Assembly: GCA_020091685.1 (NCBI GenBank)
Contig: CM034593.1
Coordinates: 44,517,733 to 44,581,732 of the forward strand
Reading direction: 5' to 3'
Length of the DNA: 64,000 nucleotides
Source: Lutjanus erythropterus
Lineage: Eukaryota > Chordata > Actinopteri > Lutjaniformes > Lutjanidae
Shown: positions 12,752 to 26,395 of the stretch, piece by piece
Layout of the letters: each line of letters starts with the position of its first letter
Numbering within the stretch: the stretch's first letter is position 1
The notes under the pieces: generated by a model
Database searches by the model: none
What the model saw: only the letters and a program-made list of their open reading frames with translations
What the model was told of the DNA's origin: nothing
Program-made: the position numbers and the translations under genes

Positions 12752-13342
12752 TTAAAGGAGAAATATGTAATATATTTATGGTAAGGTCATTGGAGAAGTT
12801 GAAATACTGTCTTCTTAAATTTAAATTTCCTCACTGGGACAATCTGTTTTTGTTTACCTGAGTTAAAATTAATGCTGAATGTTTGCTGAAATTCCAAATT
12901 GTCTGTTCATGACTTGGAAAAAAAATTAGTAATCTTTTAGAAGGAATAACAGTTAAATTAAACAATATTTTAATGGAGTTTGGCAGGCAGAGGACAGGCA
13001 GTTACTGAACTCCAACTCCTGAGTGGGTATTTTCAGAGCACTGGGCTTTCGTCTTCAGGATAATGGTCTTAACTTTACATCAAGAGAAAACTCATAGAAA
13101 TAAAATCTAACCAACTTATGGTCACTTGTTAGAAATAATGTTGAACTCGTTTTACACTCGTGGTCAGTGTCCCTGCAGCCTGCCTCAGCTTTGAGTCTGG
13201 CAAGGAGGGGGCAGGGTGAACAATTTCGTTTCAACCATAGATCGTATATTAAATAGGGATTCAATTTATTGATGGCTCCAATTCACTACATGGCATGCAG
13301 TACTCATTTTGAACACTAGGGTCTTACATATTTCTCCTTTAA
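12752..13342. mobile_element. IR-4 copy (591 bp)
   Basis: Begins TTAAAGGAGAAATATGTAA and ends with its inverted copy TTACATATTTCTCCTTTAA. A TTAA lies at each tip, which may be the target duplication as in piggyBac-type elements. The interior shares TGCCTGCCTC/GAGTCTGG-type blocks with the copies at 37125 and 40518. No protein. Confidence 0.85.
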
Positions 13343-13541
13343 ATTCATAACCTGTATTAAATGTCTTCTCTATGTTCTTCACCTGCATTCTTTTGGCAAA
13401 ATCATTGTTTTTCCTCACGCCTGCTTCTATACATAGTTCAAAAATACGCCTGAACATTTGGACGTCAGCGTTTCTTACTGTTGTAAGACTGTGTCATTGA
13501 AACTTTCAATTCTAAAAGAGTCTGGATCAGGACTCTTGAGG

Positions 13542-13999
13542 CAGTGGTTCTCGACCTTTTCAAACTGAATAATCAGGTTGGTGTTCATGACCGCCCCCAC
13601 CCAACTGTATCCGTCTGTCAATGACTGTTGGGGGATTCACACATATCACACATGAAAGCCGATATCATTTATTCTAATGCTAATTATATCACCAATACAG
13701 GCGATGTAACGTAAAAACTGGTCCCCAGTCTAAAATACAGCCATCATTTCTCATCATGCTTGACTGAGTTTGTTATTTTCTGATAAACAATACAAATGTT
13801 ACTTTTTGCTAGTGCTTGTGTCCGTTCATAACATGGTGTTTATGGTGGTAATTGTCATTTATGTGATGGTTTATAGTTTTAAGGTGGCTGTGACATTTCT
13901 TTTGCATATTCTTGAGTGGTTGTCCCTTATACTGAATGTTATTCAGGGGCTGACGTCGCTGAGATATCCACAACCATCCCCCCAGGTTGAGAACCACTG
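13542..13999. mobile_element. hAT-type MITE with target duplication
   Basis: Left end CAGTGGTTCTCGACCTTTT. Right end GGTTGAGAACCACTG, an inverted match. Flanking 8-mers TCTTGAGG and TCTTAAGG agree at seven of eight bases, a typical hAT duplication. The element is 458 bp. The hydrophobic 145-residue frame at 13770-14207 starts inside it and is not a gene. Confidence 0.9.
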
Positions 14000-14007
14000 T
14001 CTTAAGG

Positions 14008-15690
14008 TATCGGACTGTTGTGTAATGGTTATGTTCTTACAGCGATACTCCACCCTAAATCTGTCTCTTGAGTATCACATTTTCGCTTCCCACAGGCTCG
14101 ACCAGACCCACAAGCAGGCTAAAGGTGGGCTGAGCGTGAGGACTGCGATGGAAAATGTGTATTTCAGGAGCAGTCTGAGACATTCTGACACTTTTCACCA
14201 ACAGTGAAAAGCTGTCACTAAAACAATCAGCACAGATTCAAACTAACCATGGGCATTATTCTTCAAGAAGGATGAAACAGATACAAACTTTGAAGACTTA
14301 AGGTTCGATTTCGAGTGAAGTGTCACTTTGAGGTTGCAACTCTTCAGGGTTTTTATATGTTAGTAGCATGCAGCATTTAGCGGATCACATGCATGAATGA
14401 TGCCTACCAACAGCATGCAGATACACAAGGACATTCAACAGCCAGACACGCATCCAATCAACATACAATTTGCGGTTAAAATCATTGAATATGAATAAAG
14501 AAAAAAAAAGATTGATAAATCTGCCAAAACGTAAAAGTAGAACAGATATATTTCACAACTTGCTAAATGTGGACTCTATTAAAGACATCCAGCTGTTACA
14601 AACTTGATCTGTACTGGGTAAGTTGTTTTTACACATACAAATATTGGTTTATGTAATTAATGTAATAAAAGCACATTCAGGTGTTGGTATAAAAACTGTA
14701 ACTTGCTATACTCTTTTTAAATAACTCATGATTATTTACAAAGGAGTTATGCACTGATATTAGATACATTAAAATATTAATCTGATCTAATGGAAAAAAA
14801 CATGAATGAGGAAGTTAAAAATTTTAAAGACATTAAAGAAACAAAAAGGGATGATAATAATGATTGTGTTGACATATTCTTAATGAAGGACGACAAAGCG
14901 TTGTCAGAAGAAATGCTCATTTTGATTTTGCAACTTCTGCATGCTAATAATGCTAACAAATGTGTTTAATCTACGCTTGAGGGGGTGATACTGTATGCAA
15001 TATAACATCGCATGGTTAATACACAATGACATCATGTTAGATTCTAAAAACAAACATGTCTTCTGTTAGGACATTTATGACCAATGGGAGATTTATGGGC
15101 GTAGCATGGGACAGAGACGGCGGTTAACACTGACTCGTGTTAAAACATGACAAATTGTAAACGTTTTAGCTTTGATTTTTTTTTTTTCCATAAGGTAGAT
15201 ATAAGAATGATCTGCCACTGCCCACATACTAAACTGATTACTCTTTACTGTGTGTCCACATAGTGTCCACAAAATTATTGACAAGGGAGGAAGTACACAA
15301 TCTGCAGCTCAAGTTAGGGCTAGAAAATATGTATTACGTGTCTGAATTTACATTTGTAAAAGCAGGTAAAACAGGGTGGAAGCTAAGTTAAGTTTTGACA
15401 AAGTGGAACCAACCCTGACGCACTGCAACTCCTACGCGTCGCACATGTTTGCGTTTTTACAGGCTGCGCGTTATGTAATCACGTGACTATTCATTCTGCG
15501 GTTGATCTGCTACTCGATTCAAGTCGTGCTAAAATAGATTTTTACACCATCACCATGAAATCAGAGGGGAAGAGGACTGTAAACATGATAAGAAGAAACA
15601 TTGAATCACAAGGTGCTGTTTCAACCTGCACCACCTGTCCTTCATATTTGGCTGCGGTGTCTATACAGCCTCGCTGTATATGAGCTTTTC
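14008..15690. other. Gene-free sequence downstream of prkca
   Basis: No repeat end or exon recognised. It may be 3' UTR or intergenic. A poly-T run lies at 15177-15187. Confidence 0.35.
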
Positions 15691-16760
15691 GACTCATTCT
15701 TAAGAATCGGGACAAAAACTGCATTTTGAGAGGGTTTGTTTTTTATTAAGGATGAAACTCTTGGCTATTAAACCTTGTTATAGGCTAACCTTGTAGTCAT
15801 TTCATGTTTAATTAAGAATAAACGACAGAGTTGATGTCTTACGGAGTTGACAAAATGGTACATTTTTGCATTTCATAACATATGAACTCACAAGTTTTCT
15901 TAATGCTGTTCAAAATACACATTTTTAAACCATAATTCTTGTTAGTTTTATTCAGAAGGGCAACAGAGTTCACATGTTATGGTTGAGATGCATCTGGCAG
16001 CAATATTATTTAATGAAAGTATCGAAAAATAGAAAGTTTACCACTGCTTACCTTTTTTAAAACCAGGAAGTGAGACAGGGGTCCTTAGGGTGTAGCTAGC
16101 TCTTTTTATGCCTGATGAAAATCTGGGCCACACTTTAAAGGGCCAACAGTTTAATTTAAAAAATCGATTTTTAAAACAGTTTTGATTCTTATAGCACAAT
16201 TCTATACCTACATTATCAGTAGGTATTGTTGGTTTAAAAATTAAAGTTAAAGTGTTAAAAATGTTGTTGTGAATTCTTCCCTGGGGTTTTGGCACAGAGC
16301 AAGTTTAGAAATTAAAGAAACAAAAAAGTATTTCATATGAAAAAATAAACCCTAAACAATACATTTTCACCAAAAAGTTGGTTTTGGTATTAATATGTTT
16401 TTTTTTTTAGTAGGACATTATTTATCCAAATCCTCCACAATGATTGACTTACTTTTTGGAGCTATAAACAAATTTGTTATGTGCGTCCAAATACCAGCAC
16501 TAAATTACCCTAAATATTTATGAGAACTTGTAAAATAATAAGAGAATATATGTATAATTTCCCCCTTTTTTATCAGTATTTTTTTTTCTTAAATTGTGTT
16601 AATCTGTTCATCTAAATTAGATATATTTCATACATATATATAAATCCCTAAAGAATACATTTTCACCAATTAACTGGAATTAAACTGTTAGTATTAGTAA
16701 AGGTTTTTCTTTTCTTTTTTTGGTAAGACATAATCTGTCCCAATTCTCAAGAATGCGTGA
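15691..16760. mobile_element. IR-2 copy E (~1.07 kb)
   Basis: Left end CATTCTTAAGAATCGGGACA. The reverse complement of the right end is GCATTCTTGAGAATTGGGAC. The interior blocks 'AAACTCTTGGCTATTAAACC' and 'CACATGTTATGGTTGAGATG' recur in the copies at 30002 and 58718. No transposase. Confidence 0.85.
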
Positions 16761-16882
16761 CATAATATATACATATTGAGATAATTATCACAATTAGACC
16801 ATGTTTATCCATTGAGATTTCTAAGCATGAAAAGGTGCACAGGCAACAATCTCTTGCTTTGATCATATACAGGCATACATGA

Positions 16883-16888
16883 TTTATT
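16883..16888 (-). promoter_or_regulatory. Proximal candidate poly(A) signal for prkca
   Basis: AATAAA on the minus strand, about 360 bp past the prkca stop codon, in AGAATAAATCATGTATG. It is the nearest canonical hexamer I noticed. Usage is unknown and such hexamers are frequent in AT-rich DNA. Confidence 0.25.
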
Positions 16889-17248
16889 CTCTCTGTTTCA
16901 TCCTATAATAGATAATAAAGCCTGACTTTCTTAACCTTCTGTCTCAGCGCCTCCAGTTACAGTAAACCTTCAATACAAGTTGCAGCAGTAAAGAAAGGAC
17001 AGCCTCAGCACATGCTCATCATTAAACTAAAGGAAATTACTTTTTGTGATGGCAGAGAACCAATCTAATCTATATGATCTATATTGTACAGAACAAATAT
17101 GCAAGCCCTAGAATGCTGCTGAATAAAACCAATACATAAAGGTTTAGGGCGGGCCTTGATCAAGTCATGGTCAGGCGTCGGGTTGGCGGTTGGTTTAAGT
17201 GGGTGGCAGTGAGCAGGGAGGTTCTTCAGGGAGGTTTCCCGTTCCTCC

Positions 17249-18458
<1,210 letters not shown>

Positions 18459-19058
18459 AAGGATCAGTGTGTAGGATTTAGTAGCATCTAGTGGTAAGGT
18501 TGTATATTGCAACCAAATGAATACTGCTCACCTCACCCTCCCCTTCCAAGTGTGTAGGAAAAACTGTAGCCCCGAAAAGCCCTCTGCTGGTCAGTGGGTG
18601 CCAAGCCTTTTCTGCCCACTTTCAGAAGCCCAAAAAGGTTTTCACCCCCCCAATTCCCATTTGTTACCAATCAATAATCAATGTCTGTTCTGGGCTACTG
18701 TAGAAACTTGACAGGTCAACATGGTGGCTTCCATGCAACAGTTAATATAAAGGGCTCATTTGCAGGTAAGGAGAACACAACAATACTGTTTTTCAGGTGT
18801 TTTTTACACTAATACAAACATAAACAAATTTATGAATAATATATTCCCCTTCATATATTCATATTCTGACAGTACCCCTACCTGAATTAGGGGTCTCAAA
18901 CTGGAAGCCCTGAAATAGAAATTTTTCTATTCTATTTTTCATCTTTAGTTGAAATAATATTTTTTTTGTCTTTCGCTAAATTTTAGAAAGTAACTTAAAA
19001 AGCAAGTCAATTTGAGTTAGAGGCCCCTGCTCTAATTCTTACACCCTGGACCTTTAAA
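18459..19058. mobile_element. IR-6 copy (~600 bp)
   Basis: Starts TAAAGGATCAGTGTGTAGGA. The right end, reverse-complemented, is TTTAAAGGTCCAGGGTGTAA. Interior blocks (TTTAGTAGCATCTAGTGG, GGGCTACTGTAGAAAC, AACATGG, AAGGCTC-like) recur at 41918-42345, and the ends recur at 61279-61491. No protein. Confidence 0.75.
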
Positions 19059-20252
19059 GTGGAATTTAAAGTGTTATTGTATGTGCTAGTTATATTGAGT
19101 TAAACATAACTATTGCTGAATATAGCATGGATTTTTGCAAGAGAAGTGGTACTGTTTCATACAGCTACAGTGTTTCTTATTCTTAAGTCCCATTTTGTAT
19201 TTTGGCGTCTGGCCTTTAAAGGAGAAGCGTGGAACAAACTATTTCTGTGATGATCATGTAACACTTTGCAATTTGGACGTCATATTTGCCCCAACCAGAG
19301 GAAAGGAACATGTAAGTTCAAAGCTCAGTCATCTTAAATGCTATTTCAGTTGTTTCACCATGAGATGTTGAAACACTACACCAGTGTCTGTAACATCGGC
19401 TTTTTGTCAACAACCATTTCCAACACTCAGTGATGGCTGCGAGACCAGAGAGCACACAAACCAGCTGTTTTATCTCCTTCCAAGCTAATCTAATTTATGG
19501 TGCTGTATATTTGCTTGCAGTGATTCTGTGCCAGCCCTCAGTATCATCTTAGGATTTGTTTTAGTGGAAGATATGCTAAGGAGTGTATTCTCACACATAA
19601 TTCCCATCATACCTTGGTTCTCCTACTGTTCTTTTAAAAGACAAGAAACTTGATGCTTTCATTTGTCATAAGTGATGCTAGCTCCAGCTACACCCATCAA
19701 TGTATAATACAAATATAACTCTGTTTCAAATTGCAACAGCTCTTTACTTTCAACCTTTGGCCACATACTGTCCAAAAATCAGTCACTGTGGCCTCTTTAT
19801 TGTGAAGGTCTTAGTGTGTAATGGTCTGTCAATCACTTTAAATTGAATACTTTTTAGATCTGGACTGGGTACCGAACTTCAATACTTTTGTGGCACTGAC
19901 TGAACTGCTTCAATATGCTTGAGCATCATAAAATGCCTTGTCGTTCGCTCCAAAATTTTGATTCCTAAGGAGTAAATCTCACATCACCGTGATTGGCTGT
20001 CTAATGTTTCATGTCATAGAGGCATGCAGGACAAACACTATGTTATGCCCACAGACAGGGATCATTGTTCTGTTTTTTTTACTACAAGTTCTTTGTACAG
20101 CTCCCTCCTTTAAAGTGAGTAATGCTTACATAATGTAATGACTTTGTTAAAATGGATTTTGTATCATTTAGGAACTGGTATTAAACCCAAGGTATCAATA
20201 ATGGTACCACTACCAAAATCAACAGAAGTTAGCATCACTAAATCAGTGGGAT
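19059..20252. other. Intron sequence without recognised elements
   Basis: No exon, RNA or repeat boundary supported. Confidence 0.4.
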
Positions 20253-20261
20253 TACTTAAAA

Positions 20262-20428
20262 ATATTTTGGGGGGCCTTTTATGTATTTAATTGATAGGAC
20301 AGCTGAAGATGTGACAGGAAATGGGGATAGAGAGTGGGGTAATGAAATGCAGCGAAGGGCCGCAGGCGCGTGTCGAATCCACAGCCACTGCAGAGGAAGC
20401 TCTACCGACTGAGCTACCCAGGTGCCCC
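20262..20428 (-). mobile_element. tRNA-derived SINE
   Basis: On the minus strand it reads GGGGCACCTGGGTAGCTCAG, TCGGTAGAGC (A box TAGCTCAGTCGG), then TGGATTCGACACG (B box) about 30 bp on. A body with CTCTCTATCCCCATTTCCTG and CAGCTGTCCTATCAATTAAA follows, with an AT-rich tail. A and B boxes form an internal RNA polymerase III promoter. CAGTGGGA occurs just outside both ends (about 20246 and 20431) and may be the target duplication. There is no full cloverleaf 3' half, so it is a SINE and not a tRNA gene. Confidence 0.88.
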
Positions 20429-20591
20429 ACCAGTGGGAATTTGTCATTGGATTTTAGATCAATGCAGAAAATAAGCTCTGTGGCAAACAATTCGTTATGT
20501 TCAGTAAGATAATCTTTACAAATGAACACATTTTACATGATCTTTGAAGCACAAGTGCAATCGCCAAAAAGTAAAAAGCAAACTTTAAGCT

Positions 20592-21061
20592 TTAAAGAGA
20601 CAGTTCACCCCCAAACTCAAAAATAAATTTTGTTCCTCTTGCTTGTACTGCTTTTTAGCCATCTAGATATTTTTGGTGTGGGTTGCAGACTTTTGGAGAT
20701 GTCTGCCTTCTCTCAAATATATTGGGACTTAATGGTACTCAGCTTGTGGCGCTCAAAGTGCCCAAAAAATAGATTTGAAAAACTCCACAGCAATGTCTCT
20801 CCCCAGAAATCATGATCCGGTTAATCAAAATATTCCACAGACCTTGTTGTGAGCAGTTTGATGAAGGAACCACTTTCTTTCTACAGTAGAGGCTACCAGA
20901 ATTACCTTAGAAAGTAGTGTGCCATTTAGTTCCATTACAATGGAGATAAATCTCTCCAAAACTCTGCAACTCACACCAAAATCATTTAGATTGATAAATA
21001 GCACTTCAGGCCAGGGGAAAAACATATTTTTGATTTTGGGGATTTTGAACTTTCCCTTCAA
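20592..21061. mobile_element. IR-5 copy (~470 bp MITE)
   Basis: Left end AAAGAGACAGTTCACCCCCA followed by AACTCAAAAATA. The right end is TATTTTTGATTTTGGGGA with TTTGAACTTTCCCTT, an inverted match with gaps. The interior has paired TTTTGGTGTGGGTTGCAG and CTGCAACTCACACCAAAA, so the whole unit folds back. Confidence 0.85.
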
Positions 21062-22527
21062 ATGAACCACACCACAGTCACATGACTCAACATTACCACC
21101 ATTTCCTGACCACTGTTTGGGGTGATGAAGTTTGTAATGTTCCCAACAACCTCTGTAGGCTCATTTTGCCACTTGTTGGCAACCGTTTATTTTAAGACCC
21201 ATAAAAGCCTCAGAATTCATGAATGGGGTATTTACTGACGTATTTTATGTTGTAGAACAAAACTTGAAAATCTCTAAAGCCATCTAACCAATGAACTCAT
21301 CAATTCAAGATGAGCTGAGACCTGGTTTAGGACTCCTGCAGCACCCCGTGGCATCGACATGAAAGGCTTCGATTTATATCTAAATATGGTTTGTTAAATC
21401 AGTGACTCGATACTGAGCAGCAGAGAGGTGTTCTCCAGGAGGAAAACATTTCTAGTCTGTTATTCTTCTGTCTTTACAGGAGCAAACCCAAGAAGAAATG
21501 AGACAAGAGAGCAAGTGAGTAAGAGAGGGAGAGCACTGCACCAGAGCATCCTTCTTCATCCTCATCTGTGAGTCCACCTACGCACCGGCCTCACCTACAT
21601 GGATGCATGCATTCGCAAACACACACTGCACATCATACACCCAAATACATGCACATACTGTACGCTGGGACCCAGTGCACCGCTTGATAAGCATTAATGT
21701 TCCCTTGGGGGGCTTCTGTTGTGCAGCTGGCTGCAAGTAGAACTGATTCTGTGAATCTAAATGCCACAGGGTTGGAACAGGGGACGTGAATAGATAGAAA
21801 GCAGGATGGCAACCATAGCACTTTTGGCACTGTTGTCATAGAAATAAACATCAGTGCATTAAACTAAAAGGGTTGTTGTGACTGCAGAGGCAATATTTCA
21901 CCAAACATTACATCAGCGCTTCAGGTACCATCCACATACAGGATGAAGCATGGCAGAAGAAAGATACCGAAAAGGCAGCTGTTTTTTTAAGAATAGATTT
22001 GCCCTTTCTGTCCAATCATTGTTGCCCGAATGTGACCGGCAGGTTAATTAGTTTACAGCTTTTCTCCAGACAGATTTGATGGATCTTGATTACCTTCTTT
22101 AGTCACAAAATGTAAAAAACATTCTCGCCAAAATAAGTTAGATTATCATGTGGGAGGTGTCTCGACGAGCTAATGTGTCAGATATTTTCAATTAATTTCC
22201 AAATGTAGCCGAGGTTTGTTCAGATAGGACTGATGACAGAATATTTAACTTTGTCAAGACAAGACATATTTTATCTGTTTCACCAAGTTCCACCCTTTTT
22301 TTTCTGAAATAGCACCACTACAAGCAAAGTCCTCTTGGCATCCTCTGACTTCTGCTTCACCCCAACATGTTTACTTCTTCAAAACAACCCAGCAGACAGA
22401 AATGTGCCACATCAAAACATCCGTCCCTTTTTTGGATGACAAGTACTATTTCTACACCAGTGATTGCACTTGACCACTCTTTTGGCGATAGTAACTGGCT
22501 CACACAAGGTTTGAGCAAGTTCAGGAC
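21062..22527. other. Intron sequence without recognised elements
   Basis: No supported feature. Confidence 0.4.
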
Positions 22528-22566
22528 TAGGGCTGAGTGATTTTGAAAAAAATATCTAATATAATA

Positions 22567-23577
22567 CCCACCGTAAGCCCTGACACCTTTTAATCTGCGC
22601 TCCAGCTGAGCAATCTTGGAACCTCTGTCAACTTTTCCCTTTCCTACCTCCTGTACTTAGATATGCCGTGGGCTAGGCTTGTCCATGTTGAAAAGAAAAA
22701 CACATTTTTTAAGATGGTTAAAAGATGTTGCCAGGGGACCTGTTAAAGTGACATATAGTCCTATTTTAGCGATAGCTAACTGGCTAGCAAAAGATCGATG
22801 TATATTGGCTAGATTGATCCACCAAAGTCTGCTCTACTTAGCTACTTAACTTATCATTTTCAGTTTCTAATCACAGGTTGGTTAGTTTTAAGTATAAAAC
22901 TTTGTTAGGTTTTATCACAAAAACTACTTGGTTAGGTCTTGGCAAGAAAAAATCTTGGTTAGGTTTAGGCATAAAACTACTTTGTTAGGTTAAGGCAAAA
23001 CAACTACTTGGGTTAGTTTAGGCAAGAAAATATTTGGCTAGTTTTAGGTTGGAAGACCAAACCAAATATTTTCCGAAATGTAATGTTTACAAACAAAAAC
23101 TACTTTGGTAGGTTTAAAAAAAAATCATGGTTTAGGTTAAAACAGTCCTCTTCACAACATTAGAAAGGCTCTCTGGCAATCACACGGGCACATTGTCAAG
23201 GCAATAAAAACTAGCCAATCACAGCACTGCAGTGTGGGACCAGGTGGAACAGTCTGGGGGAAAAAAATCACACTAGCAGATGCAACTAGCTAGCTAAAGA
23301 TTAACATAGATTAGCTAGCTAGTGTGTTATTTCTACAGAAAAAAGCCTTTTGCCCTTGATTAATGTAGATTAGCAACCTAGTTAGCTAGACTTTAGCTAA
23401 AATGAGCGAACTTCAAATGTGAACATATACAGGTCCCCCAGCACAATCTTTTAACCATCTTCAAAAATTTGGTTTTCAACAATAACAAGTCTAGCACGTA
23501 GCGTATCTACATATAGGAAACAGAGCAGGAGAACATTGACTGAAGCTCCAAAAAGGAGCGGGACTTAGGATGGGTCA
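22567..23577. mobile_element. IR-1 copy C with long terminal inverted repeats
   Basis: The left arm (about 22600-22755: CTTTCCTACCTCCTGTACTT, TTAAGATGGTTAAAAGATGT, CCAGGGGACCTG) and the reverse complement of the right arm (about 23430-23577) align over about 150 bp. The tip GGGACTTAGGATGGGTCA is intact on the right and worn on the left. The interior has several GTTAGGTTTAGGCA-type imperfect repeats (22870-23130) and GCTAGCTA tracts. No transposase. Confidence 0.85.
22870..23130. repeat. Imperfect tandem repeat (TTGGTTAGGTTTAGGCAAGAAA)
   Basis: About six to seven copies with a spacing near 35-40 bp, of the form ACTACTTGGTTAGG followed by TTAGGCAAAA. They lie inside IR-1 copy C. Confidence 0.7.
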
Positions 23578-24371
23578 GTAGCGATTATTTTGGCTGATAT
23601 TGTAACTGTGATTTGTCATATGAAAGGGAATAGGTCACAATATTTTTTTCATCATTATTCTCATTTTTGTTGAAAAACTTTTTAATGATTATTGTGTGCT
23701 TTTTGCAGACATCTGTACAAAAATAAGATGAGTATGATGTGTAGGCCAGAACATCTCTGCAGCAAAACAATATTTAATTTAAAATGGTACTTTCATACAT
23801 ATTTTGCCTTTAGCAAATACTGTGCCTCCTGCAGTTTGAATATTGTGATTTCGATCAAATTTCCTGTAAGTGTTCAGCCCTATTCAGGACCATTATCCCC
23901 TGTGAGATTTACAAGAGAGGTCACTATCATGGTAAACCTCGACTGATCCACAGATGATTTGATTGGGAAGACAGTGTGAAAAAAGTATATTTTTATGGAA
24001 GGCATTATAAGTTAATTCTTCTTTATTTTTCAATCCATTTTAATTGTTGATATATGACTCTGAAACTGTGATCTGGCTTTGAGACTGTTGACTAACTTGT
24101 GACTAACTGGCCTCATCCACTGCTGCCCTACATTCACAGACAAGACATCATATGTAAGTGTGTGTGTTTGTGTTTTACGTGTGCGTCCATGTGTGTGTTT
24201 AAGAATGACAGTCTGCGTTTGTCAAGCAAACATGCTGTTGTAGAACGGTACAGACGTTTCTATTTTTATTTTTTTTTGTATTGGTGAAGCCAGACAACAG
24301 ATGTCAGGTGATTTCACAGAAGTGAACACAACATAACATTCAAAACGTTAAGACACAGACGTTTCTAAGGC

Positions 24372-24374
24372 ATG

Positions 24375-24423
<49 letters not shown>
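24372..24423. repeat. (GT)n microsatellite
   Basis: About 25 GT units with a single C interruption near the start. Confidence 0.97.
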
Positions 24424-24425
<2 letters not shown>

Positions 24426-24977
24426 TCCCATGACTATAGTCAGTGACAGGTGACGTTCGCTGTAAGCCACCACCGCCCTGTCAGAGTGGATAGAAGACAG
24501 GACACACTCTTCAAGATAGGGAGCAAACATGTCTCTGGATGTACTCTCTTTTCCCCACACAGCAGATACCTGATGGGTAATCGCCAGCGTCTCTCAACTG
24601 CTGTGTCTCCCTGTATACTTGTCTTCTTCTATCCATCACTGACCGTCTGTCGCTCAAGTGAAGCAACACACTTTTCACTCTGAACTCCGCCGACAATTGC
24701 CAGCACCAAGACATCCCTCTCCTGATCACAGAACAGTCACTCCTTGTGACACCGGGCCTCTGCTCTGCTGCAGCCGCCAAACTGACAGCACTGACAGAAA
24801 AAAAAAAATCACAAACACGCTTCATTTACTCTGGTTGGTGTCTTTTTTGCAGAGTGGATGTGGGACTTTAGATTTGAGCGAATGGTTAGCATGCTGTGCT
24901 CACTTTTCACAGCACTGAGTGCTGAAAGCTTTTTGTAAAACAGCAAAATAAAGGACCTTGAATCGGCACAAATCTAT
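24424..24977. other. Intron sequence without recognised elements
   Basis: Overlapping open frames occur on both strands (24450-24918). They have no family features and look like chance. Confidence 0.4.
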
Positions 24978-26395
24978 GGGCCAGTTTCACACTCTACTCT
25001 TTAAGCCTAGTCCCAGAATAAAATGTCAACCTCGTCTGGATTAAATTCAATGGCAAAAAGGACAATTAAAGCTGCTCAAGGACTAAACTAAAGCTTAAAT
25101 TTATCCCTTAAAAAAACAGGTTTAACTTCAGCTTAGTACTGTTTGTGAGGAAACATGGACTATTTGGAAAATCTAAACTGGGATGCCAAAACTTTTTCAC
25201 TTAGCCAAACCTAATGCCATGACACTGGCCAAAAGCAAACACCTAATGTGATTTATTGTATTGTATAGTTCAGATGCTAAATAGTACTAGGATCCCAAAG
25301 TCCCTTCCAGAATTGACTGACTTCCTGAGCAAAGTGTCTCTCTCACCACCTACTCAAATTGTGAAAAGTGGAGTGCAGATCCCCACCAGGCAACAGATGG
25401 TGAAGCACCTCCTGCAATGTCATCACAACTGCCAGATGCAACCAACAGATATTTGCCTACACTGACATAACCCCAACATATGCTGTCCCAAGCTGAACCA
25501 AGACTTCAAACAGACAGCAGTTGTTGATCACTGGCGGCCCCTAGTGGCCGGTTAAGAAAAGTGAGAAGTCAGCTGTCAGTAGTCGTATAAAACAGAGCAG
25601 TCAAAAAATAGAATTACTGCCTCAAAGTTGTTTGTCTCCACCAACCAGTCAAGTTAAAGTTTACATCCATTTGTGTCCAGACTCATATAATTTATGTAGT
25701 GGAGACTTTGAAGGAATTTAATCTGGAACTTGCCACTATCGTTTTTCATATTAAGTATTTGTGCGCAATGTAATGGAATAATTAGCATGTGAATTCTTGA
25801 GTTATTGCCACAAATGTGTTTTGTGAGGTCACCATGACCTTGAGCTTTTATGTTTGACCACCAAAATATAATCAGTTCAACCTTTGTGCAGACTTTAAAG
25901 AAATTCCGACCATAAATAATATATATATTTAATTATGTTTTGTTTTATTTTTGGCTAGAAACATCTGACGGCCCAAATCCAGCCTTATGGTGGGCCAGGT
26001 TTGGACTTCAAGCCCCATTTCAGGCAGTCCTGATCTCAATAAAGACCAACATACATTATGGAGGCCAGCCAGATGAGTCTGGTTATTACTTTCAATAACT
26101 AGATGGTTTGACAGTGTTTGTTTTCGCAGCGTTTTTTCAAAGCCACTTAAGTTTTTTGAACAAATTATTTTTGCCTCTGCTGCTGTTTTGTCTTAAGATT
26201 CACTCCAGTCCTGGTATTTTCGATCCCATTCTGGGTTTTCAGATCACCATTAGTTACTTAATTTACTCCAGGACTCCTTAGTCTTATAACTGAGCCAAAT
26301 TTAAGCCACGTTCATTGAAGTTACTTAAATAATATAGTTGAACTAGTACAGATTAAGGCTTGCCTTAATCTGAGCCTGGTCTGTGAAACCGGCCC
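24978..26395. mobile_element. Non-autonomous DNA transposon with GGGCCAGTTTCACA ends
   Basis: Left end GGGCCAGTTTCACACTCTAC then TTTAAGCCTAGTCCCAGA. The reverse complement of the right end is GGGCCGGTTTCACAGACCAG then GGCTCAGATTAAGGC. The element is about 1.4 kb with no transposase frame, and the interior (25500-26200) may contain other insertions. Confidence 0.75.

Larger units (their letters stand above)
22528..23886. mobile_element. Host element with TAGGGCTG ends, split by an IR-1 insertion
   Basis: Left end CTAGGGCTGAGTGATTTTG. Right end AGTGTTCAGCCCTATTCAGG (inverted: AATAGGGCTGAACACT). The part after the insertion (GCGATTATTTTGGCTGATAT, AATATTGTGATTTCGATCAA) is what I recall from a very common fish repeat of hAT type. 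An IR-1 element occupies the middle. Confidence 0.75.

Noticed and set aside
13770-14207. Hydrophobic 145-residue frame resembling a membrane protein
   Set aside because: It starts inside a hAT-type MITE with a clear target duplication and crosses its end; hydrophobicity comes from T-rich sequence.
20370-20428. tRNA gene on the minus strand
   Set aside because: A and B boxes are present but the acceptor stem and 3' half are not; SINE body and tail follow.
22870-23130. Regularly spaced direct repeats resembling a CRISPR array
   Set aside because: The repeats are imperfect, the spacers are not unique, and the context is a vertebrate intron inside a transposon.
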